Source: Neobacillus vireti
GTDB lineage: Bacteria; Bacillota; Bacilli; Bacillales; Cytobacillaceae
Assembly (NCBI RefSeq): GCF_001026695.1
Contig: NZ_LDNB01000002.1
Location: 555,621-619,620, forward strand
Length of the DNA: 64,000 nt
Reading direction: 5' to 3'
This document shows positions 9,008-18,275 of this stretch, piece by piece. Both the position numbers and the translations under genes were made by a program. The notes below the pieces were generated by a model, which worked only from the letters and a program-made list of their open reading frames with translations, made no database searches and was not told the origin of the DNA. Positions within the stretch are counted from its first letter, which is position 1. Each line of letters opens with the position of its first letter.

Positions 9008-9898
9008 GTGGTGTATACGACAAATGAGTTCCAAAAGCTAATTAGAGAATCAGGTTCCTTTATCTTGCCTGGGGCTTATGATGCTATGACTGCTAGATTA
9101 ATAGAAGAAATTGGCTTTAATGCGATTTACGCCACGGGCGCTGGAATATCTAATGCCCAATTAGGATGGGCCGATGTTGGCCTGACTTCCTTAAAAGAAG
9201 TGGTAGATATCGTTGCACGAATGGCAGATGTCACGACGATTCCGATTGTAGTGGATGGTGATACAGGATTTGGCAATGCCATAAATGTAATGCGCACCGT
9301 CCGCGAATTTGAACGGGCTGGAGTGGCAGCGATTCAAATGGAAGACCAAGTTTCACCAAAGAAATGTGGTCATTTTAATGGAAAAGATGTGGTTTCCAAA
9401 GGTGAAATGGTGGGAAAAATCAAAGCTGCAGTGGACACGAGACATGACGAAAATCTAGCCATCATCGCTCGCACAGATGCCTTAGCTGTTAATGGTATGG
9501 AAGATGCTTTAGACCGAGCACATGCCTATAAAGAGGCTGGAGCCGATATTATTTTTGTGGAAGCACCTACAACTATTGAACAATTGAAGCAAATTACTAG
9601 TTCTTTAAAAGGGATTCCCCAAGTTATTAACCTTGTAGAAGGCGGCAAAACCCCGCTCATTTCTTTAAACGAAGCTGAAGAAATCGGTTTTAAAATCATG
9701 CTTTGTGCGAATACCGTTCTTCGTTCAGCAATCAAAGGAATCACTGATTCATTAAAAATTTTAAAAGCAGAGGGTTCACAAGAAAATGTCTACAATTTGA
9801 TCTGTACGTGGGAAGAAAGACAATCACTCTTTAAGCTCAATCAGATCACTGCATGGGAGGAAAAGTACTCAGAAAATAAAACACTGCCAAATAGGTAA
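9008..9898 (+). CDS. Isocitrate lyase/PEP mutase superfamily lyase
   Basis: 296 residues; GTG start 7 nt after AAAGGGG. The TIM-barrel hallmarks are visible: GAYDAMTARLIEEIGF near the start, metal Asp residues in VVDGDTGFGN (Asp83, Asp85), the catalytic-loop signature KKCGH (Cys120) and IIARTDAL. The Cys signature fits the lyase branch (2-methylisocitrate lyase, oxaloacetate decarboxylase-like, dimethylmalate lyase) rather than the phosphonopyruvate mutases. It may release pyruvate or a related oxo acid from a product of the pathway. The substrate is unknown. It is followed 24 bp later by an FAD enzyme. Confidence 0.85.
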   Translation: MVYTTNEFQKLIRESGSFILPGAYDAMTARLIEEIGFNAIYATGAGISNAQLGWADVGLTSLKEVVDIVARMADVTTIPIVVDGDTGFGNAINVMRTVREFERAGVAAIQMEDQVSPKKCGHFNGKDVVSKGEMVGKIKAAVDTRHDENLAIIARTDALAVNGMEDALDRAHAYKEAGADIIFVEAPTTIEQLKQITSSLKGIPQVINLVEGGKTPLISLNEAEEIGFKIMLCANTVLRSAIKGITDSLKILKAEGSQENVYNLICTWEERQSLFKLNQITAWEEKYSENKTLPNR

Positions 9899-9922
9899 AT
9901 AACTTTAGAGGAGGATACTGAT

Positions 9923-11344
9923 ATGGGTAGAGAAGTAGATTATGACATTGTTGTAATTGGCTGCGGGGTAGCTGGAACCTCAGCTGCACTATCTGCGGCG
10001 GAATCAGCCAAAAAAGCAAATAAAAGCGTTAAAATCGCTATCTTAGAACGGGCTGATTATGACCATAGAGGCGGAAATTCAAGATGGACCGCCTCCTATA
10101 TGCGGATGAAAAATCTCGATGAGGTTGCTGACAATTTTGTAGAAGACATGCTGGCTTTCTCAGACTACTATTCTGATCGAGAGTACATAGAAACTCTCGC
10201 CAAGGACGCTGGCAGCACCTTAAGGTGGGTAGAGGAAAAAGGAGTTGAATTCGACTACCTGCCAACGATGTTTTTAACGGCATCACGGCCGCGTTTACTG
10301 CCAGTAGGCGGGGGGCGTGCGATTGTTGATACTTTATCCCGCCGTGCAAGCGGACTTGGTGTAGAGATAATTTACGAAGCTACTGCATGGAAATTGTTGC
10401 TTGACGAAGAAGGGGCAGTTAATGGGCTTAATGTGCGTGTTAAAGGTGGAACATCACTTCAATTAAAGGTAGGAGCTGTTGTTCTAGCTGCCGGCGGCTT
10501 CCAAGGAAACCAGGAAATGATGGCACAATATATTGGCAGAGATGCCCATAAAATCCGGACCGTTGCGGAGGGCGGCTTATACAACAAGGGTGAAGCGATT
10601 CGGATGGCAATGGAGATTGGTGCCAAAACGGCTGGCCAGTTTGATTCCTTCCATGCCGAGCCGGTTGATCCAAGAAGTAAACGGGAAGAGGCTGCTGTTA
10701 TGACATTCCCTTATTTTATTTTGGTCGATCAAAATGGCAGTCGCTTCGTGGATGAGGGGAAAACGACGATTGACGAGCAATATGAAGAGGTTGCCCGTAA
10801 GATTTTCTACGATCTTCCTGGTCATGTAGCCTATATGATCGGCGATCAAAAAATGTATGAAATACCAAATTATGAACGGGCAGTGGAGACAGATAAACCT
10901 GCTATTGTTGCAGATACGCTTGAAGAACTGGCAGAAAAGATTGGCGTTCCAGCAGAGCGGCTGACTGCGACTGTTAATAAGTACAATGCTGCTGTTCAGC
11001 CTGGAGAATTCAAGTGGGATAAAAAGGACGGTAAACAGGCTGTTGGTATTACGCCGCCGAAATCAAACTGGGCGATTCCAATTGACAAGGCTCCGTATAT
11101 TGCCTATCCAATTGTCTGCTCTAATGTATTCACAAATGGCGGATTAGCTACTGATACAAACGGGCGGGTCCTGTCACAAGACGATGATGCTATCCCGGGA
11201 TTATATGCAATAGGGGAAACAGCTGGTCTCTATTACGGAAAATATCCCGGCGGAACTTCTGTACTTAGAGGGTTGGTATTTGGTCGTCGTGCCGGCACAC
11301 ATGCCGTATCATATGTAACGGATTCAGCGAAGCTTGAGGTTTAA
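9923..11344 (+). CDS. FAD-dependent dehydrogenase, fumarate reductase-like (copy 2)
   Basis: 473 residues; GAGGAGG precedes the ATG. FAD-binding start DIVVIGCGVAGTSAALSA, an ILERADYDHRGGNSRWT strand, and the C-terminal FTNGGLATDTNGRVL, IPGLYAIGETAGLYYGKYPGG. This is the second of three paralogous FAD_binding_2 enzymes in the block; they are clearly diverged from each other, so they are not a recent duplication. They likely perform different C-C desaturations or double-bond reductions. The acceptor is not encoded in the same polypeptide. Confidence 0.85.
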   Translation: MGREVDYDIVVIGCGVAGTSAALSAAESAKKANKSVKIAILERADYDHRGGNSRWTASYMRMKNLDEVADNFVEDMLAFSDYYSDREYIETLAKDAGSTLRWVEEKGVEFDYLPTMFLTASRPRLLPVGGGRAIVDTLSRRASGLGVEIIYEATAWKLLLDEEGAVNGLNVRVKGGTSLQLKVGAVVLAAGGFQGNQEMMAQYIGRDAHKIRTVAEGGLYNKGEAIRMAMEIGAKTAGQFDSFHAEPVDPRSKREEAAVMTFPYFILVDQNGSRFVDEGKTTIDEQYEEVARKIFYDLPGHVAYMIGDQKMYEIPNYERAVETDKPAIVADTLEELAEKIGVPAERLTATVNKYNAAVQPGEFKWDKKDGKQAVGITPPKSNWAIPIDKAPYIAYPIVCSNVFTNGGLATDTNGRVLSQDDDAIPGLYAIGETAGLYYGKYPGGTSVLRGLVFGRRAGTHAVSYVTDSAKLEV

Positions 11345-11381
11345 ACGGCAATCATAGTTTTCAAGGAAAGGGGTGGTCTAT

Positions 11382-12110
11382 TTGGAATTAAAAGATAAGG
11401 TAGCCTTTGTTACGGGGGGCGGTAGAGGAATTGGCAGGGAAACCTGTATTCTATTGGCAAAGCAAGGAGCTAAAGTCGCTGTTTTTTCTAATAAACAAAC
11501 GGAAAGTGAAGAAACAGCCAGCTATATTTCCACAGAACTTGGCGGGGAAGCCATCTCCCTCGTGGGAGATGTTCGCAAAGAAGACGATGTAAATAAGGCT
11601 GTCCAAGAAACACAAGAAGAATTGGGTTCGATCGATATCTTAATTAATAATGCCGGTGTGATGCTTCTGAAACCGTTTCATGAAACAACAGTGGAAGAGT
11701 GGGATTTTGTTCAAGAGGTAAATATTCGCGGGGTGTATTTATGTGCCCGGGCAGTAGTCCCGCAAATGAAAGAAAAAAGAGATGGAGTGATTATCAATCT
11801 TTCATCCATCTGGGGAACAAAAGGCGGCCCTGACAGAAGTGCTTATATTGCTTCAAAATATGCAGTAATTGGATTTTCAAAAGCCTTAGGTGAAGAATTG
11901 AAGCCCGACAAAATTCGAGTAAATGCCGTTTGCCCAGGTCCAGTAGATACGAAAATGATGGAAGAGCTTGCACCGGATGTGGATAAAGAAAATTGGCTGC
12001 AACCAATTGATCTTGCGAATGTAATTGTTGATTTATGTCTGCCGAAGATGAAAGCCGTCACGGGCACAGCGATTGAAGCATTTGGAAATGGACGACCAGT
12101 GAATCTATAA
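11382..12110 (+). CDS. Short-chain dehydrogenase/reductase
   Basis: 242 residues from the TTG at 11382, which follows AAAGGGGTGG at a normal distance; a GTG at 11373 (245 residues) is the alternative but overlaps that ribosome site. Classical SDR motifs: TGGGRGIG for the cofactor, NNAG, catalytic Ser in NLSS and YIASK (Tyr-x-x-x-Lys), then VCPGPVDT. Oxidises or reduces a hydroxyl/keto group; specificity is not readable. It is in line with the flavoprotein operon. Confidence 0.85.
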   Translation: MELKDKVAFVTGGGRGIGRETCILLAKQGAKVAVFSNKQTESEETASYISTELGGEAISLVGDVRKEDDVNKAVQETQEELGSIDILINNAGVMLLKPFHETTVEEWDFVQEVNIRGVYLCARAVVPQMKEKRDGVIINLSSIWGTKGGPDRSAYIASKYAVIGFSKALGEELKPDKIRVNAVCPGPVDTKMMEELAPDVDKENWLQPIDLANVIVDLCLPKMKAVTGTAIEAFGNGRPVNL

Positions 12111-12133
12111 CAAAATGAAAAGAGGATATAAAA

Positions 12134-12571
12134 ATGGAAAAGTTAAAAGCAGCAATTGAATCTAAAAATATTAGTCTTTCATTAGCGCAAAAAATGTTGG
12201 AAGCAGCCTTGGTAAAGGGAGAAGAACTAGGAATGCCATTCAGCATTGCCATTGTCGACCGGGTGGGCAATATTAAAGCATTTGCTGCAATGGATGGTGC
12301 ACCCGTGCTAAGTTTAGAGATTGCTCAAAACAAAGCATTTTCAGCAGCTACGTATAATAGAGCGACACATGAATGGTACGACAGACTCAAAGATGATCCG
12401 CCATTATTACATGGTATTGTCCACACACCTAGATTAGTCATTTTTGGCGGTGGTTACCCAATTAAAATCGATAACGAACTCATTGGCGGTGTAGGAGTAA
12501 GTGGTGGACACTATACTCATGATATGCAGGTATGCGAAGCGGCCTTAGAAGTGCTAAAGACATTAGAGTAA
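12134..12571 (+). CDS. GlcG/HbpS family protein
   Basis: 145 residues with AGAGGATA upstream. Matches the GlcG/HbpS (DUF336) pattern: SLALAQ-like N-terminal helix (LSLAQKMLEAALVKGEELG), SIAIVDRVGNIKAFAAMDGA, then NKAFSAATYNRAT and the Gly-rich GGGYPIKIDNELIGGVGVSGG. Members bind heme or accompany glycolate and aromatic catabolic enzymes, often with no defined activity. Its stop is 15 bp before the next ATG, within the operon. Confidence 0.85.
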   Translation: MEKLKAAIESKNISLSLAQKMLEAALVKGEELGMPFSIAIVDRVGNIKAFAAMDGAPVLSLEIAQNKAFSAATYNRATHEWYDRLKDDPPLLHGIVHTPRLVIFGGGYPIKIDNELIGGVGVSGGHYTHDMQVCEAALEVLKTLE

Positions 12572-12585
12572 GAGGTGGAATACTG

Positions 12586-13959
12586 ATGGAAACCTATGAT
12601 TTAGTAATTTTAGGCGGCGGATTAGCAGGGATGTGTGCGTCAGTTGAGGCTGGTGAGTTAGGTGCACATGTTCTCCTGCTTGAGAAACAGGATGAACTTG
12701 GCGGCAGCACGGTGCTTAGTTCAGGATATATGGCCTTTGCTGGAACGGATATGCAGGAAGCGGCTGGGATTATTGATTCCACTGAGTCCCTTTTGGATGA
12801 CATGATTGAAGTCGGCGGAGGCGTGAATGATCTTTCATTGGTCAATACCTATGGATGTTATCAGCTTGGGACCTATTCATGGCTTGTGGAACATGGCATT
12901 GAATTCCGTGCACTGGAGGCAGTAAGCGGCCACAGTGTTCCAAGGGGGCACATCATTGATCCACACCAAGCCATTCAGTCACTATATCGAAGGGTGAAGA
13001 ATTTTCCAAACGTATCTATTCGTTTTTGTGCACCGGCCAAACGTTTATTGAAGAACAATGAAGGAAGAATCAATCGGATTGTATATGATTTTAATGGTGT
13101 GGAGCAGACAGTTCTAGCCTCAAAAGGAGTAATTCTAGCTTCTGGCGGTTTTGCAAAAAATGAGGATCTGCTGCAGCAATTTGCCCCCCAGTTGAAAGGA
13201 GCACTTCGGATTGCCGGTGGTGGCAATCATGGGGACGGTTTAATGATGGCTTGGGAGCATGGTGCCTGGATGCAAGACCTGCCATACCTGAATGGTACAT
13301 ACGGTTTCCATCCAACGGCAACAGGCGCGGTTAAATCACAGGGGCTTGCTTTTTACAAGGGTGGAATTATCGTGAATCAACTTGGAAAACGTTTTGTCAA
13401 CGAATCGATTTCCTATAAGTTTTTGGGTAAAGCGGCATTCGAGCAGCCGGAGCAAATCAGCTATCAAGTTTGGGATCAAACGGTAATGGACAAGAGTGTG
13501 TTTGACGACCCGCTTTATGATTTTGAATTACTGCGCCGCCGCCGCCTTCTATATGTGGTTGATACATTAGAAGAATTGGCAGATTGCATAGATGTTCCTC
13601 TGGAAGTTCTAGAAGATACCATTTCAAGATACAACCAAGGGATTCAAAACGGAGAGGAACAAGACTTTGGCCGGAGGACATTAACACATAATTATGGTAA
13701 GCCGACTCCGATTGAAAAAGCACCTTTTTATGCATTTGAATCGACAGTTGCCATGCTGGCAACCTACGCCGGTATCGCTGTAAGTGCTGCGGGGCAGGTT
13801 ATCAATCCTTATGGCGAGACAATCCCTGGTTTGTATGCGGCTGGTGAAATAACCGGTGGATTCCATGGTGCCGGATATATGACTGGCAGCTCGCTGGGGA
13901 AAGCTGCTGTCTTTGGGCGGATTGCCGTTCAATCTGCTTTAGTCGAGGTAATTATTTAA
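12586..13959 (+). CDS. FAD-dependent dehydrogenase, fumarate reductase-like (copy 3)
   Basis: 457 residues from the ATG at 12586 (AAGAGGTGG upstream). The frame is open to 12532, but that part overlaps the previous gene and has no ribosome site. FAD site: DLVILGGGLAGMCASVEA, LEKQDELGGSTVLSSGYM; C-terminal YAGIAVSAAGQVINPYGE, IPGLYAAGEITGGFHGAGYMTG. It is the shortest of the three FAD_binding_2 copies and the closest to urocanate/fumarate-reductase-type flavoproteins, but has no FMN-bind or cytochrome domain. Role by context: redox step on the catabolic intermediate, electrons possibly to or from EtfBA. Confidence 0.85.
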   Translation: METYDLVILGGGLAGMCASVEAGELGAHVLLLEKQDELGGSTVLSSGYMAFAGTDMQEAAGIIDSTESLLDDMIEVGGGVNDLSLVNTYGCYQLGTYSWLVEHGIEFRALEAVSGHSVPRGHIIDPHQAIQSLYRRVKNFPNVSIRFCAPAKRLLKNNEGRINRIVYDFNGVEQTVLASKGVILASGGFAKNEDLLQQFAPQLKGALRIAGGGNHGDGLMMAWEHGAWMQDLPYLNGTYGFHPTATGAVKSQGLAFYKGGIIVNQLGKRFVNESISYKFLGKAAFEQPEQISYQVWDQTVMDKSVFDDPLYDFELLRRRRLLYVVDTLEELADCIDVPLEVLEDTISRYNQGIQNGEEQDFGRRTLTHNYGKPTPIEKAPFYAFESTVAMLATYAGIAVSAAGQVINPYGETIPGLYAAGEITGGFHGAGYMTGSSLGKAAVFGRIAVQSALVEVII

Positions 13960-13994
13960 CTGACCTAGTAAATTACTAAAAGGAGGCACATGAG

Positions 13995-14840
13995 ATGAAA
14001 ATCTGGCATCAAAGTCTTACCACGATTGATCGAGTGCCGCAATATCGTGATGCCATTATGAACCATGTAAACAGGATTGCCCGTCCTGACGTTGAGGTAG
14101 TATTACACGGAATGTCAGAAGAGACATATCCAACACATTATCCCGGCATTTTTATTACTCATGCCTATTTGCAAAACCTGCACCGCGAACAGTTTGTCCG
14201 GGCTGCTCTTACGGCTGAAGCGGCAGGCTATGATGCGATGTTCATCGCAACAATTCCCGATGTAGGTCTCTTAGAGGCACGAACTCTGGTGGATATTCCT
14301 ATAGTAGGGTATGGGCAGGCCTCTTTCCATATGGCTTCTATGCTGGGTGACTGTATTGGCGTTGTTAATTTCTTGGCACCACTTGCAGACGAACTCCGAC
14401 AAAATGCGGCTCGTTATGGCCTTGGCGGCAAACTTGGACCTATTGTTCAAACGGAAGCCGGGTTTGATGCAGTATTAGCCGGATTTAATAATCCAGAGCC
14501 TGTCATTGCCTCATTCAATAAGGCTGCTGAAAAGGCAATCTCCGAAGGGGCTGATGTAATTGTACCTGGAGAAGGCCCGATGAACGTCTTCCTCGCTACA
14601 CATGGAGTTTCAAGAATTGGGGATGTGCCGATTGTCGATTCCTTTGGGGCGGGAATTAAAATGTGCGAGTCGCTGGCAGATTTGCGGAGAGTGTCCGGGG
14701 TGTATATGACCAGACGCGGCTATTTCAATGCAAAACCACCAGCTGAGGCAGTTGCGAGACTAAGAGAAATGTATGGACTTGAGCCGAATCCAGATCCCAA
14801 AAATGATCGAGGGCTGTCTGCCAGAATTCTGGAAAAATAA
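13995..14840 (+). CDS. Asp/Glu racemase-fold protein lacking both catalytic cysteines
   Basis: 281 residues, AGGAGG before the ATG. Overall pattern follows the Asp/Glu/hydantoin racemase family: N-terminal KIWHQSL, AEAAGYDAMFIA, IPIVGYGQASFH, and AISEGADVIVPGEGP. The two half-site cysteines that normally do the acid-base chemistry are absent: the first position reads ATIPDVG (Thr86) and the second PGEGP (Gly192-Glu193). The only cysteines are elsewhere (GDCIGV, IKMCES). It therefore cannot use the standard two-Cys mechanism. It could be a decarboxylase, an isomerase with another base, or non-catalytic. It is the last gene before EtfBA. Confidence 0.75.
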   Translation: MKIWHQSLTTIDRVPQYRDAIMNHVNRIARPDVEVVLHGMSEETYPTHYPGIFITHAYLQNLHREQFVRAALTAEAAGYDAMFIATIPDVGLLEARTLVDIPIVGYGQASFHMASMLGDCIGVVNFLAPLADELRQNAARYGLGGKLGPIVQTEAGFDAVLAGFNNPEPVIASFNKAAEKAISEGADVIVPGEGPMNVFLATHGVSRIGDVPIVDSFGAGIKMCESLADLRRVSGVYMTRRGYFNAKPPAEAVARLREMYGLEPNPDPKNDRGLSARILEK

Positions 14841-14897
14841 TTCTTAGATTCGAAACTTTTTAGATTAAGATAAACATAGGACCGAGGTGAACCAGAA

Positions 14898-15692
14898 ATG
14901 CATATTGTTGTTTGTCTAAAACATGTTCTTGACCCGGAAATCACGCCACGTAATTTTGAGATAAATCCCGTGACATATCGACCTAATGTCAGCGATTCCG
15001 ATATGGTGCTGGATTCCTTCGCTGAAAATGCGCTTGAACTCGCCATTCAACTGCGGGATAAAACACCGGGTGCTACGGTAACAGCTCTTTGTCTGGGAAA
15101 TGAGGACTCAGAGGAAATACTGCGCCGGGCTCTTGCGTTTACAGCCAATGCTGCTGTTCGAGTGTGGGAAGAAGAATGGGAAGATCTCGATGGTCAGGCA
15201 GTTGGTCATATCCTGGCTCGAACTATCAAGAAACTTGGCGGAGCTGAGCTAGTTTTGACCGGATATCAAGCAAGTGATATCGAGGAGGGCTTAGTTGGTC
15301 CTATAATGGCAGAAGAGCTTGAGATCCCCTGTGTAACTCTTGTCTCTGAGCTTGAATTAGATGGGGATCGTGTAAAGGCTTCATGTGAGGCGGAAGGCGG
15401 GTATAGCGTGGTAAGCGTTCCTTCCCCGGCTGTCTGTACTATTATCAGCGCTGAGTCAAATGTCCCGCGACTACTGAAGGTCAAGGATATTAGACTTGCT
15501 AGAAGTAAGCCGATTACAGTTTTAGAAAGTGAAGATCTTGATTTAGATAGTGAACGAAGTCAACCAGGAGCCAGACTGGTTAAAGCCTATGTGCAGAATA
15601 CAGAAGTGAACTGTGAGGTATTGCCTGGCAATGATGGTGATGAACTTGCAGGCAAGCTGGCTGATAAACTCGTTGCACTGAAGATTTTATAG
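14898..15692 (+). CDS. etfB: Electron transfer flavoprotein subunit beta
   Basis: 264 residues. Opens with the EtfB/FixA pattern HIVVCLKHVLDPE, has the AMP-binding region DSFAENALELAIQLRD and TVTALCLGNEDSEEILRRALAF, and LTGYQASDIEEGLVGPIMAEEL. Forms the heterodimer with the product of the next gene, 11 bp away. Takes electrons from acyl-CoA dehydrogenases or other flavin dehydrogenases. A dedicated pair inside this operon suggests that one or more of the three FAD enzymes is the donor (inference). Confidence 0.92.
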   Translation: MHIVVCLKHVLDPEITPRNFEINPVTYRPNVSDSDMVLDSFAENALELAIQLRDKTPGATVTALCLGNEDSEEILRRALAFTANAAVRVWEEEWEDLDGQAVGHILARTIKKLGGAELVLTGYQASDIEEGLVGPIMAEELEIPCVTLVSELELDGDRVKASCEAEGGYSVVSVPSPAVCTIISAESNVPRLLKVKDIRLARSKPITVLESEDLDLDSERSQPGARLVKAYVQNTEVNCEVLPGNDGDELAGKLADKLVALKIL

Positions 15693-15703
15693 GGGGTGCC
15701 GAC

Positions 15704-16684
15704 ATGGCCAATATTCTTGTTTTTGCACATCAACAGGGTGATTTCTTAACACCGGGCGGCAAGGAGGCACTTGCATTTGGCTCCCGCGTTGCTAGTTCCA
15801 TAGGTGGAGAGGTCCGTGCTGTCTTATTAGGTACCACTTCTGAACAAAGTGCCAAAGAGGCCATTGCTTGTGGAGCGAGCATTGCATATAATGTGCAAAA
15901 TCCGCTACTCGCTGAATACAATGTAGAATTATACGTAAATTGTCTTTACGATGTATTCCAACAAACGAATGCCGATATGATGGTTGTTTCGTTTGATAGG
16001 ATGGGGAAGGATTTGGTTGGCCGCCTGGCCGCACGCCTACACGTATCGGCCATTACGGAGGTAGTCGATTTCAAAACTAATGACGAAAAACTGACATGGA
16101 TTCGCCCGATTTATGGTGAGAAAGCCTTTGGTGAATACGAAACAACCCGTCTTAAAGCGGTAGTGGGCATTCGCCAAAAGAGTCAGGATATAACTGAATT
16201 TACTGAGAATCACATCGGGGAAATCATTCCTTTTGAATATACTGTTTCAAAAGAGGAAATCGTGACGAAGCTCGTTGTGAAAATCCAGGCCGCCCTGTCA
16301 GATATCCGGCTTGAGGATGCCCGGATTATTGTTTCCGGCGGCCGCGGCCTTGGCGGTCCTGAGGGATTTAGTGAACTGCAAACCCTTGCCAATTTGCTTG
16401 GAGGTACTGTGGGTGCATCCCGTGCTGCCTGTGACGCCGGATGGGTTCCCTCTAACCTGCAGGTAGGGCAAACTGGTGCCGTTGTCGCTCCTGACCTATA
16501 TATTGCCGTTGGTATCTCCGGGGCAAGTCAGCATCTGGCAGGCATTACAAGTGCAAAGACTGTTGTGGCAATTAACACTGATGCAGAGGCTCCAATTTTT
16601 AAGCGTGCTAACATTGGCTTAGTTGCTGATTACATGACAGTGATCCCAGCTCTAACGGAAAAACTGAAAAAAGTGCTTGTTTAA
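15704..16684 (+). CDS. etfA: Electron transfer flavoprotein subunit alpha
   Basis: 326 residues, GGGGGTG upstream. N-terminal EtfA domain (ILVFAHQQGDFLTPGG) and the conserved C-terminal FAD-binding domain: SGGRGLGGPEGFSEL, GASRAACDAGW, GQTGAVVAPDLYIAVGISG, HLAGITSAKTVVAINTD. Full length. Ends the operon, with a terminator 38 bp on. Confidence 0.93.
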   Translation: MANILVFAHQQGDFLTPGGKEALAFGSRVASSIGGEVRAVLLGTTSEQSAKEAIACGASIAYNVQNPLLAEYNVELYVNCLYDVFQQTNADMMVVSFDRMGKDLVGRLAARLHVSAITEVVDFKTNDEKLTWIRPIYGEKAFGEYETTRLKAVVGIRQKSQDITEFTENHIGEIIPFEYTVSKEEIVTKLVVKIQAALSDIRLEDARIIVSGGRGLGGPEGFSELQTLANLLGGTVGASRAACDAGWVPSNLQVGQTGAVVAPDLYIAVGISGASQHLAGITSAKTVVAINTDAEAPIFKRANIGLVADYMTVIPALTEKLKKVLV

Positions 16685-16721
16685 AAATACTATCCAAAGT
16701 ACATTGTCAAAATGCAAGATG

Positions 16722-16753
16722 AAGAAACCCTAGAGATAATGGGTTTCTTTGTT
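16722..16753 (+). terminator. Rho-independent terminator after etfA
   Basis: A 9-bp perfect stem (AAGAAACCC / GGGTTTCTT, arms 16722-16730 and 16741-16749) followed by TGTTT. It lies between etfA and the convergent HpaB-type gene. Confidence 0.8.
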
Positions 16754-16814
16754 TATTGCAACTTTATCAAAATTACAATATGTTTAGTGGGATTACAAAA
16801 GAAGAGAGCCCCGA

Positions 16815-18275
16815 TTAACACTCTTCCTTATCGATCCCCCTTATATTCAAGAAATCGACTATCCGCTCTACATACTGATCTTTTGGGTAACTTTTGTAGA
16901 ATTGGCTTGACAGTCGGATTGGATCTCCAAAGAAGTATCTTTCATATTGGGTTTGTCTTGTGCCAAATGAACTCATCGTTAAATCCCATGCTAAGCGAAA
17001 TAGTTTTACACGGTCTAGTGCGTTGGCGTTGGCTCCCTGAAGATACTGGTCCAAATCCGTTCTTAAATCCGAATCAAAGTCTTTTTCAGTCGGTAAGGAT
17101 ACCAAGCCGCTCGCCCCAATAATTTGAATAATTTCACTGAATCTCGGATAAATTTTCGGAAAAATATTACTAGCTGCCTGAAGCGGGATTAAATAAGGTC
17201 TTATGTTGCCAAACTCATCTAATTTTGCTTCTGCTTCGGATTTAGCTAAAAGGGCCTTCATCGTTTCAAGACCAATGATGATTTCCGAAAGCTTTTCCTG
17301 GACATGCTGAAATTCACTAATATTAATCGTCTCGACAAGAAGCTCAGCAACACCTAAAAGAAATTCTGTTTTTACAATTTGTCTGGTTATTACTTGGTGG
17401 AATGCGAAGGAATAAAAAGGACTTTGGAGTATGAACTGATTAGCCACTTCAATATTTTTGTAAAAAAACACACATTCCCATGGAACTAACACATTGTCAA
17501 AGACAAGGATCGTATCCATTTCTTCAAACCGTGAACTTAATGGATAATTAAAAAAAGATTCCCCGCCGACAAAAGATTCCCGGCAAATAAATTTTAATCC
17601 TGCCGTATCTGTCGGAATTGAAAAAGCGTAAGCCTCATCTTCACTAAAAACTCCCCCTGCTGAATACACGAGCACTTCATCGGTTAAACCTCCTTGTGTT
17701 GCCAGCAAACGGGCACCTTTAATAATGATGCCTTTTTCATTTTGACCAATCACTTTGGCGGCAATCGGTTCCTTCGATGATTCAAAATGGTATTGTGAAC
17801 GGTTCACCTGCGGTGTGATAAAGGTATGAGTAAATGAAAGGTCCTTTTTTTTAGCCCTTTCATATAAGGATTGGATATTTTCTGGGAAACAATTTTCTTT
17901 CCCCGCAAGGAAGGCTGTGGAAGAGGCAAATGCCATGACAGTCGTATTCATATAATCGGGACTTCTTCCCATCATCCCATTTGTATGTTTTGCCCAAATT
18001 TCAAACATTGTCCTTCTTTTCTTCAAATCCCTTTTGGTTTTTGGCTGCAGGTAGGACATTCCGATTGTTTCTCCTGTATCTGGCGCTTGGTATGTCAACT
18101 TGGACTTTAAGTTTGGTTTGCTCTGCAAATCATAAAGCGATGCTTTGCTATGGATAAGTCCTTTGAAGGCAGGATGCTCAGATAGTTTATCCCCAATCTT
18201 TTCTCCGTCTAACCAAATATCAGTATTAAGCTGATTGATCCGGTCGATGAATTCTTTTCCGTTGATGGTTCCCAT
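16815..18275 (-). CDS. 4-hydroxyphenylacetate 3-monooxygenase (HpaB) family, large subunit
   Basis: 486 residues; AAGGAGTGG lies before the ATG on the minus strand. HpaB/4-hydroxybutyryl-CoA dehydratase fold: N-terminal FIDRINQLNTDIWLDGEKI, the middle domain with FTHTFITPQVNRSQ and GIIIKGARLLATQGG, VFDNVLVPWECVFF, and C-terminal IIQIIGASGLVSLPTE. Family members are FADH2-dependent ortho-hydroxylases of phenols that need a separate reductase (HpaC), such as the one at the window start. The dehydratase branch needs Fe-S cysteines, which I do not see, so the monooxygenase reading is favoured. Convergent to etfA. Confidence 0.85.
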   Translation of the reverse strand: MGTINGKEFIDRINQLNTDIWLDGEKIGDKLSEHPAFKGLIHSKASLYDLQSKPNLKSKLTYQAPDTGETIGMSYLQPKTKRDLKKRRTMFEIWAKHTNGMMGRSPDYMNTTVMAFASSTAFLAGKENCFPENIQSLYERAKKKDLSFTHTFITPQVNRSQYHFESSKEPIAAKVIGQNEKGIIIKGARLLATQGGLTDEVLVYSAGGVFSEDEAYAFSIPTDTAGLKFICRESFVGGESFFNYPLSSRFEEMDTILVFDNVLVPWECVFFYKNIEVANQFILQSPFYSFAFHQVITRQIVKTEFLLGVAELLVETINISEFQHVQEKLSEIIIGLETMKALLAKSEAEAKLDEFGNIRPYLIPLQAASNIFPKIYPRFSEIIQIIGASGLVSLPTEKDFDSDLRTDLDQYLQGANANALDRVKLFRLAWDLTMSSFGTRQTQYERYFFGDPIRLSSQFYKSYPKDQYVERIVDFLNIRGIDKEEC

